Position numbers and translations under genes: made by a program. This document shows positions 6,118 through 10,213 of a stretch of 10,213 nucleotides of DNA, one piece after another (the stretch's first letter is position 1; each line of letters opens with the position of its first letter). The stretch comes from CAYLHQ01 sp964628935 (GTDB lineage: Bacteria; Acidobacteriota; Polarisedimenticolia; Polarisedimenticolales; DASRJG01): the NCBI GenBank assembly GCA_964628935.1, contig CAZVOE010000108.1, positions 1-10,213 on the forward strand, read 5' to 3'. The notes under the pieces were generated by a model. That model ran no database searches. It was not told the DNA's origin and saw only the letters and a program-made list of their open reading frames with translations.

Positions 6118-7626
6118 TCACTCCGCGGGGAGAACCCCCATGAGCCAGGTGTGGAGCCTCCCGCAGGCGTCGCAGTTGAACCCCCAGATCTCCTCGCCGC
6201 CTTGCGGGTCGTGGAACGGCCCGCCGGCGACCGCGGCCTCGTCGACCGCAGCGGGATCGAAGGGGCGCGCGCGGTCGTTCCCAAAAAGGAAGGGCGCCAG
6301 GTCCGCGCCGCAACGGCAGCGATGCCCGAGGGGCCAGGGCGCCCACGCGATCCCCGACCCCAGAAGTCCGCGCCGCTCCGTGCGCATCCAGTCGGGAAGG
6401 CCGGCGCTCTGCGGAGAATCGGCGGGGGGGCATCCCGAATCGGTCTCTTCGTCGTCGCTCGCCGTCAGGCGCCTGAGCGCGGTGACGGTCTCGCGTGCGC
6501 GCCGCTCCGCCCGGCCGAGCTCGCCGATCTCGGGAAGGCTCCCCAACCGGTCGCGCGCGGCCCCCTCCCCGACGAGCGCGAGGGCAACCCCCGACGCGCC
6601 CGCGAGCGGCACGACGAACCACGTCTCCGCCTTCGGCCTCGCCGATTCCGGCTCGCCGAACGCGCCGCACCTCGAGATTCGCAGGTCTCCGACCTCGTGC
6701 CCCCCCTGCGGAAACGCGTCGACGACGAAGGCGAGGGAAAGATCGGGGTGGAGGAGGATCGTCGGGTCGGGGCGCGGGTAGGCGACGCCGCACGGGCAAC
6801 GGTTCCACGACCCGAGGACCCCGAGCGCCGCGAGCCGGTCGAGAGGGTCTTCGCGCAGCACGACCCCTCGGATCTCGCGGCGGAGCGTGCGGGCGCCGCA
6901 GACCGGGCATGCCACCGATTCCTGCTCTCCCCGAAGCAGCATCGCGTCGGGCGGTGGAAACGCCTCCGCGACGCGGCGCAAGAGATCCCCCTGTTCCGGA
7001 ACGACGCCGGCGTGTTCCTTCCAGAGGAGTCCCGCGACGCGGGTCGCCCGTTCCCGGGCGGGCGGATCGCAGGCGAAATGAAGCAGCGCGACGAGGCCGA
7101 GCAGCTCGTCGGCGTGGGACGCCTCGATCCGTTCCGCGGTCCGTTCGGCCGCCTCGGCGGCGCCTTCCTCCAGCTCGACGTTCAGCAGCAGGGCCTTGAT
7201 CGAGACATCGTCGGGGAATCGCGCGGCGGCCTCGTGGAGGACGAGGCGCGCGTCGGCGTTCCGCCCGAGCGCGTGCAGGCAAAAGCCGAGGTCCTGCCAA
7301 CTCGAACGCTCCTCGGGAGCCGCGCGCGTCGCCATGCGGAGGAGCGGCTCGGCGCCGAGCGGATCGTCCTCCAGGAGACGCGTGCGCCCGAGGGCCGCGA
7401 GCGCCCGCCCGTGCCCCGGGTCGGCCTCGAGGACCCGCGAGAAGACACGCACCGCCTCGTTCCCCTGCCCCGTGCGAAGAAGGCCCACCCCGAACCGGTA
7501 GAGACCCTCCAGGTCCTCGGGGTTGCGGAGCACGTACGGACCGAGAAGGGAGAGGGCTTCGACGGCCTCACCCCGCTCGAGGTGTTCGATCGCCTTGCGG
7601 ACCGTGTCGGGGCCGGGGCGCGGCAT
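6118..7626 (-). CDS. TPR protein with two cysteine-pair (zinc-ribbon-like) sites, function unknown
   Basis: The 502-residue, probably cytoplasmic protein (no signal peptide, no membrane helix) begins with tetratricopeptide repeats over about residues 7-170, for example 'EGLYRFGVGLLRTGQGNEAV' and 'RALAALGRTRLLEDDPL'. The C-terminal half carries two cysteine clusters: C240xxC243 with C277xC279, and C437xC439 with C485xxC488. Both pairs combine one CxxC and one CxC about 35-50 residues apart, as expected for zinc sites; the first resembles the CpXC domain. Between them are a Pro/Asp/Glu-rich low-complexity stretch (about 388-412) and an 'ETWFVVPL' beta segment. The ATG at 7626 has no clear ribosome site, and the gene lies 60 bp after the PDZ gene on the same strand. 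The TPR part suggests a protein-binding scaffold; I cannot name the partner or function. Confidence 0.82.
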   Translation of the reverse strand: MPRPGPDTVRKAIEHLERGEAVEALSLLGPYVLRNPEDLEGLYRFGVGLLRTGQGNEAVRVFSRVLEADPGHGRALAALGRTRLLEDDPLGAEPLLRMATRAAPEERSSWQDLGFCLHALGRNADARLVLHEAAARFPDDVSIKALLLNVELEEGAAEAAERTAERIEASHADELLGLVALLHFACDPPARERATRVAGLLWKEHAGVVPEQGDLLRRVAEAFPPPDAMLLRGEQESVACPVCGARTLRREIRGVVLREDPLDRLAALGVLGSWNRCPCGVAYPRPDPTILLHPDLSLAFVVDAFPQGGHEVGDLRISRCGAFGEPESARPKAETWFVVPLAGASGVALALVGEGAARDRLGSLPEIGELGRAERRARETVTALRRLTASDDEETDSGCPPADSPQSAGLPDWMRTERRGLLGSGIAWAPWPLGHRCRCGADLAPFLFGNDRARPFDPAAVDEAAVAGGPFHDPQGGEEIWGFNCDACGRLHTWLMGVLPAE

Positions 7627-7686
7627 GGCCGAGACTATGCCGCGAGCGGCGGCCTGCCGCCAGGGGGAGGCCAGGGCCCCTCGGGG

Positions 7687-8181
7687 TCACTTCCCGACGG
7701 CGGCGACCTCCTTCGCGGCGTGCTCGAGCATGTGCTCGCCGATGTATTTCGCGACGAGGTCGGCGGGCCACGCTTCGAGCGTGATCGTCACCGGAACCCC
7801 CACGTTCGCACGACGGACGACGTACGTGACCGTCGAACCGACTTTCATCCGTTCCTGTCGTAGTTTCTTGAGCGCAGGCTCGTTCTCGGGAGACAGCAAG
7901 GTGCCCTCGAAGGTCCACAGAACGTCGCCCGCATGGAGGCCGGCCTTGGCGGCGGGGCTGCCCGGCACGACGTTCCGAACGGTGTAGCCCGGCTCGTCCT
8001 CCGAGACATCGAGCTCGACCCCGATCCAACCGGTGTTCTTGAAGCGCGTCGCCATCTGATCCAGGCACTCCTGGGCGGTCAGCGGGCACTTCTTCGTCCC
8101 ATGCTTCTCTTCGCCCGCGAGCGCCGGGAAGGCGAGAGCCAGCGCGAGGGGCGCGATCCAAAATGCGTTCGTCTTGCGCAT
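7687..8181 (-). CDS. Small exported PDZ-domain protein
   Basis: The 164-residue protein has a typical Sec signal peptide (basic MRK, hydrophobic 7-20, likely cut after ALA at 20-22), so it should act in the periplasm or outside. Residues about 50-136 form a single PDZ domain: 'GWIGVELD' near the start and 'VRNVVPGSPAAKAGLHAGDVLW' at 68-89, as in HtrA- and C-terminal-processing-protease PDZ domains. There is no protease domain, so it probably binds exposed peptide ends or partners rather than cutting. C32 and C39 in the mature N-terminus may form a disulfide. A GGAGG ends nine bases before the ATG at 8181. It lies between glgA and the TPR gene on the same strand, with 103 and 60 bp gaps. No functional link to glycogen is implied by the sequence. 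Confidence 0.88.
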   Translation of the reverse strand: MRKTNAFWIAPLALALAFPALAGEEKHGTKKCPLTAQECLDQMATRFKNTGWIGVELDVSEDEPGYTVRNVVPGSPAAKAGLHAGDVLWTFEGTLLSPENEPALKKLRQERMKVGSTVTYVVRRANVGVPVTITLEAWPADLVAKYIGEHMLEHAAKEVAAVGK

Positions 8182-8194
8182 CGTCCCGAGCCTC

Positions 8195-8219
8195 CGTCGG
8201 AGCGCATTTCGTTCCGACG
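8195..8219 (-). promoter_or_regulatory. Leader hairpin abutting the ribosome site of the PDZ gene
   Basis: In the mRNA, CGUCGGA and UCCGACG form a perfect 7-bp stem with an 11-base loop. The stem ends on the first base of the GGAGG ribosome site at 8191-8195. Such placement could tune translation or protect the 5' end. No U-run follows, so it is not an intrinsic terminator. Confidence 0.45.
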
Positions 8220-8264
8220 TGGAGAAAGGTATCGAGAAGCCGGGTAAATGTCCGTCCGAAAAAC

Positions 8265-8302
8265 GTAAAAACCCGTACGAGATGTCAACGTCCTGTAAAA
8301 AC
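8265..8302. repeat. GTAAAAAC direct repeat at the glgA/PDZ junction
   Basis: GTAAAAAC occurs at 8265-8272 and 8295-8302, exactly 30 bp apart (about three helical turns), with another A5 run at 8259-8263. The right copy lies in the last codons of glgA, the left in the gap to the PDZ gene. A TTGACA on the minus strand (8284-8289) lies between them but has no good -10 at 16-18 bp. This AT-rich patch may carry the PDZ promoter; weakly supported. Confidence 0.25.
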
Positions 8303-9742
8303 GCGGGCGAGGGCCCACTCGTAGAGCTGCAGGTACCCCCGGGCCGACGCGCGCCACGATAGGTCCTGCCTCATCCCCGCCGTCTGGATCTCGCGCCAGG
8401 ACTCCGGGTCAGCGTTCCGGAGGTAGAGCGCGCGGCGGAGCGCCTCCCAGAAGTCCTCGGGTTCGTAGTCGTGGAAGGTGAAGCCGGTGACGCCGTCGCG
8501 AACGGTGTCGGCGAGACCTCCCACCGCTCGGACCACGGGAACGCTCCCGTAGCGCATCGCGAGGAGCTGGCCGAGGCCACACGGCTCGAAGCGGGACGGC
8601 ATCACGAAAACGTCGCTCCCCCCGTAGAGGAGCGGAGCGAGATCGGGGTCGTACCCGAACACCGCACGCATCCGATCGGGGAAGCGGTCCCCGAGGGCGC
8701 GGAACATCCGCTCGTACTCCGGAGCCCCCGACCCGAGCACGACGAACTGCGCCTCTCCCGCCCGACGCTCGAGCAGTCGAACGATCACGCTCCCCGCGAT
8801 GTCGAGCCCCTTCTGCGCGTCGAGGCGGGAGACCATGGCGACGAGCGCGGCGTCCGATCGGACGGGCAGGCCGAGTCGCTCCTGAATCGCGGACTTGTTC
8901 GCGGCCCGCGCCTCGGGCTTGCTCCAGTCGAACCGGGCCGCGAGATGTGGATCCACAGCGGGGTTCCAGACGTCCACATCGATACCGTTCAGGATCCCGT
9001 GGACGTCGTAGTGCCGGAACCGGAGAAGTTCGTGCAGCCCCTGTCCCCCCTCCGGCGTCAGGATTTCCCGCGCGTAGGTGGGGCTCACGGTGCTGATCAA
9101 GGTCGCATGGTAGATCCCCCGGGCCATGAAGTTCACTTGCCCGAAGCCCTCCTCCCGCAATCCGTTCGTGATGAGTCGCAGCGCGTCGAGGATTCCCCAT
9201 GGGCCGCGCCCCTGGTGCATCAGATTGTGGATCGTGAAGACGGTCGGGATGCCGCGGAAACGGTCGTCGTGGGCTCCGGCGGTCGCGAGCCACGTGACGG
9301 CCGGCGCTGCGTGCCAGTCGTGGGCGTGGACGACGTCGGGTCGCCAGCCGAGACGATCGACGAGCTCGAGTGCGGCGCGCGAGAAATAGGCGTACCTCCA
9401 CGGGTCGTCCTCGTACCCGTAGATCTTCTCGCGGCCGAGGAGGTCCCGGTTCGCGAGGAAGTAGACGTGTACGGCCGCGCGCGGAAGATCGCAGTGCAGC
9501 ACCCCGGTCGGGACGGCCCCGGGGCCGAACGGGACGTCGAACGTGAGCGGCAGAGCCCGAAGCCCCCACCTTCCGGCCCGGAACGCCGTTTCGATCGAAC
9601 CGTGCGCCGGGACCGCGACGCGAACATCGTGCCCCATCGCCGCGAGCGCTTTCGGTAGGGCTCCGACGACGTCGGCGAGCCCTCCGGTCTTGGCGAAGGG
9701 GGCGGCTTCCGCGGCGAGGAAGAAGACTTTCAAGGGCTGCAT
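8285..9742 (-). CDS. glgA: Glycogen synthase (ADP-glucose:1,4-alpha-glucan transferase, GT5)
   Basis: The enzyme extends alpha-1,4-glucan chains from ADP-glucose in the cytoplasm to build glycogen. The 485-residue length is typical. From the chosen start, residues 3-25 match the N-terminal GT5 signature with the ADP-glucose-binding KTGGL at 18-22. Further on are 'VVHAHDWHAAP' (137-147), 'STVSPTYAREI' near 217-227, 'NGID' (252-255), 'SRLDAQKG' (305-312) and the C-terminal nucleotide-sugar motif 'SRFEPCGLGQLLAMRYG' (383-399). The start at 9742 fits the usual 'MxxLKVxFxAxEAAPF' beginning; an in-frame ATG at 9766 would add eight residues and is bounded by a TGA three codons further upstream. Neither has a clear ribosome site. 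No other glycogen gene (glgB, glgC, glgP) is in the window. It is divergent from the lipoprotein gene at 9840. Confidence 0.96.
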   Translation of the reverse strand: MQPLKVFFLAAEAAPFAKTGGLADVVGALPKALAAMGHDVRVAVPAHGSIETAFRAGRWGLRALPLTFDVPFGPGAVPTGVLHCDLPRAAVHVYFLANRDLLGREKIYGYEDDPWRYAYFSRAALELVDRLGWRPDVVHAHDWHAAPAVTWLATAGAHDDRFRGIPTVFTIHNLMHQGRGPWGILDALRLITNGLREEGFGQVNFMARGIYHATLISTVSPTYAREILTPEGGQGLHELLRFRHYDVHGILNGIDVDVWNPAVDPHLAARFDWSKPEARAANKSAIQERLGLPVRSDAALVAMVSRLDAQKGLDIAGSVIVRLLERRAGEAQFVVLGSGAPEYERMFRALGDRFPDRMRAVFGYDPDLAPLLYGGSDVFVMPSRFEPCGLGQLLAMRYGSVPVVRAVGGLADTVRDGVTGFTFHDYEPEDFWEALRRALYLRNADPESWREIQTAGMRQDLSWRASARGYLQLYEWALARVFTGR

Positions 9743-9839
9743 CGGCGCACCGGTCGCGCGCAGCATACCAACGGGTCAGCGCTTCGCGAACCCCTCCGTC
9801 GGCTTGACCTTCCCTCCGTGCGCATTCATCGTATTCGCG
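9743..9839. other. Divergent intergenic region between glgA and the lipoprotein gene
   Basis: This 97-bp gap holds the palindrome TTCGCGAA (9783-9790) and the direct repeat CCCTCCGT at 9792-9799 and 9812-9819, exactly 20 bp apart. On the minus strand, TTCGCG (9785-9790), 17 bp, and TATGCT (9762-9767) make a weak candidate glgA promoter, which would favour the start at 9742. On the plus strand TTGACC (9804-9809) lies upstream of the lipoprotein gene, but no good -10 follows at 17 bp. Confidence 0.3.
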
Positions 9840-10213
9840 GTGCTCCGCTCGCCGTTCGCCGCCGCCGTCCTGACCGCGATCGGGCTTTCCGTCGTGGGAT
9901 GCGCCGCCCGCGCCGATCGTGCGGGGCCGTCCTTCTCCGAACACCCGGTCTGCTTCGAGTGCTTTTGGCACGCTCAGCCTGCCGGCCTTCGGGACGAGTT
10001 GATCGCGGTCTATTCCGATCGGCGGTACGACGACCCGCTCGCAGAGGCGGAGCGGCGCCTGATCCTCGGGAGAACGAAGCCCGACCCGACGCTCGTCTGC
10101 GAGGCCCACAGAATCTTCGCGGACGCGGAGGAGCGCGACCCGGTCCGGAGGCTCCTCGACGCCGAGTCGGCGGCCTTCCTCGACACCCTCGGGGAGCGGA
10201 CCTTCCGCTGGTT
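9840..10213 (+). CDS. Lipoprotein, N-terminal 124 residues (unknown function, cut by window edge)
   Basis: The frame is open from GTG at 9840 to the right edge. The N-terminus is a lipoprotein signal: basic R3, a hydrophobic stretch from about 6 to 19, and lipobox V18-V19-G20-C21, so C21 should be lipidated and the protein anchored in the cell envelope. The mature part has a C38xxC41 pair in 'VCFECFWHA' and then a charged helical region with 'AHRIFADAEERDPVRRLLDAE'. I do not recognise the family; the helical part could belong to a repeat protein. GTG was chosen because it gives a short basic n-region; no ribosome site precedes it, so a leaderless start or a different start is possible. It is divergent from glgA. 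The lipobox is seen; everything beyond envelope location is unknown. Confidence 0.65.
   Translation, partial: MLRSPFAAAVLTAIGLSVVGCAARADRAGPSFSEHPVCFECFWHAQPAGLRDELIAVYSDRRYDDPLAEAERRLILGRTKPDPTLVCEAHRIFADAEERDPVRRLLDAESAAFLDTLGERTFRW

Noticed and set aside
7651..7672. Hairpin GGCCT/AGGCC between the PDZ and TPR genes as a terminator
   Set aside because: The stem is five pairs with a 12-base loop (a smaller CCTG/CAGG stem lies within) and no U-run follows on the minus strand; too weak to call.
6151..7863. A 570-codon open frame on the plus strand opposite the TPR and PDZ genes
   Set aside because: The minus strand has TPR repeats, zinc cysteines and a PDZ domain here; the plus frame is charged low complexity without motifs.
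8284..8289. TTGACA on the minus strand as -35 of the PDZ gene
   Set aside because: No -10-like hexamer with more than three matches lies at 15-19 bp, so it was not called as a promoter.

Overview
The window is GC-rich bacterial chromosomal DNA with no sign of mobile elements, RNA genes or CRISPR. A lipoprotein with a lipobox, secreted proteins with Sec-type signals, and the trio of ECF sigma factor, zinc-finger anti-sigma protein and exported TPR protein point to a Gram-negative organism. Acidobacteriota or a related deep soil/sediment phylum is my best guess, but this is inference and no taxonomic marker gene is present. Coding density is high and eight of the ten coding sequences are full length; both window edges cut a gene.

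Left part (1-2259, minus strand): a three-gene operon reading right to left. It encodes an ECF-type sigma factor, a membrane-anchored anti-sigma-like protein (HxxxCxxC zinc finger, one membrane helix, periplasmic Ig-like domain) whose GTG start overlaps the sigma stop codon, and the first 361 residues of an exported TPR protein that runs off the left edge. In related genomes such TPR proteins often end in a CHAT caspase-like domain, but that part is not in the window.

Middle (2466-5041): a multi-pass membrane protein of the DUF5671 type on the plus strand, convergent (11 bp gap) with ahcY, the S-adenosylhomocysteine hydrolase gene on the minus strand. Upstream of ahcY, separated by 46 bp, lies an ArsR-type HTH protein fused to a SAM-dependent methyltransferase domain. 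The pair looks like a SAH/methionine-cycle regulatory unit, and a good sigma-70 promoter with overlapping dyads lies just before the regulator.

Right part (6118-10213): three minus-strand genes with short gaps encode a glycogen synthase (glgA), a small exported PDZ protein, and a cytoplasmic TPR protein with two cysteine-pair zinc sites of unknown function. A divergent plus-strand lipoprotein gene begins at 9840 and is cut by the right edge.

The most interesting items are the ArsR-methyltransferase/ahcY unit with its promoter and operator-like dyads, the sigma/anti-sigma/TPR signalling module cut by the edge, the C8-GAT-G8 hairpin inside the DUF5671-type gene, and the TPR protein with two mirrored cysteine clusters. 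Nothing here amounts to a clearly new defence or mobile system.
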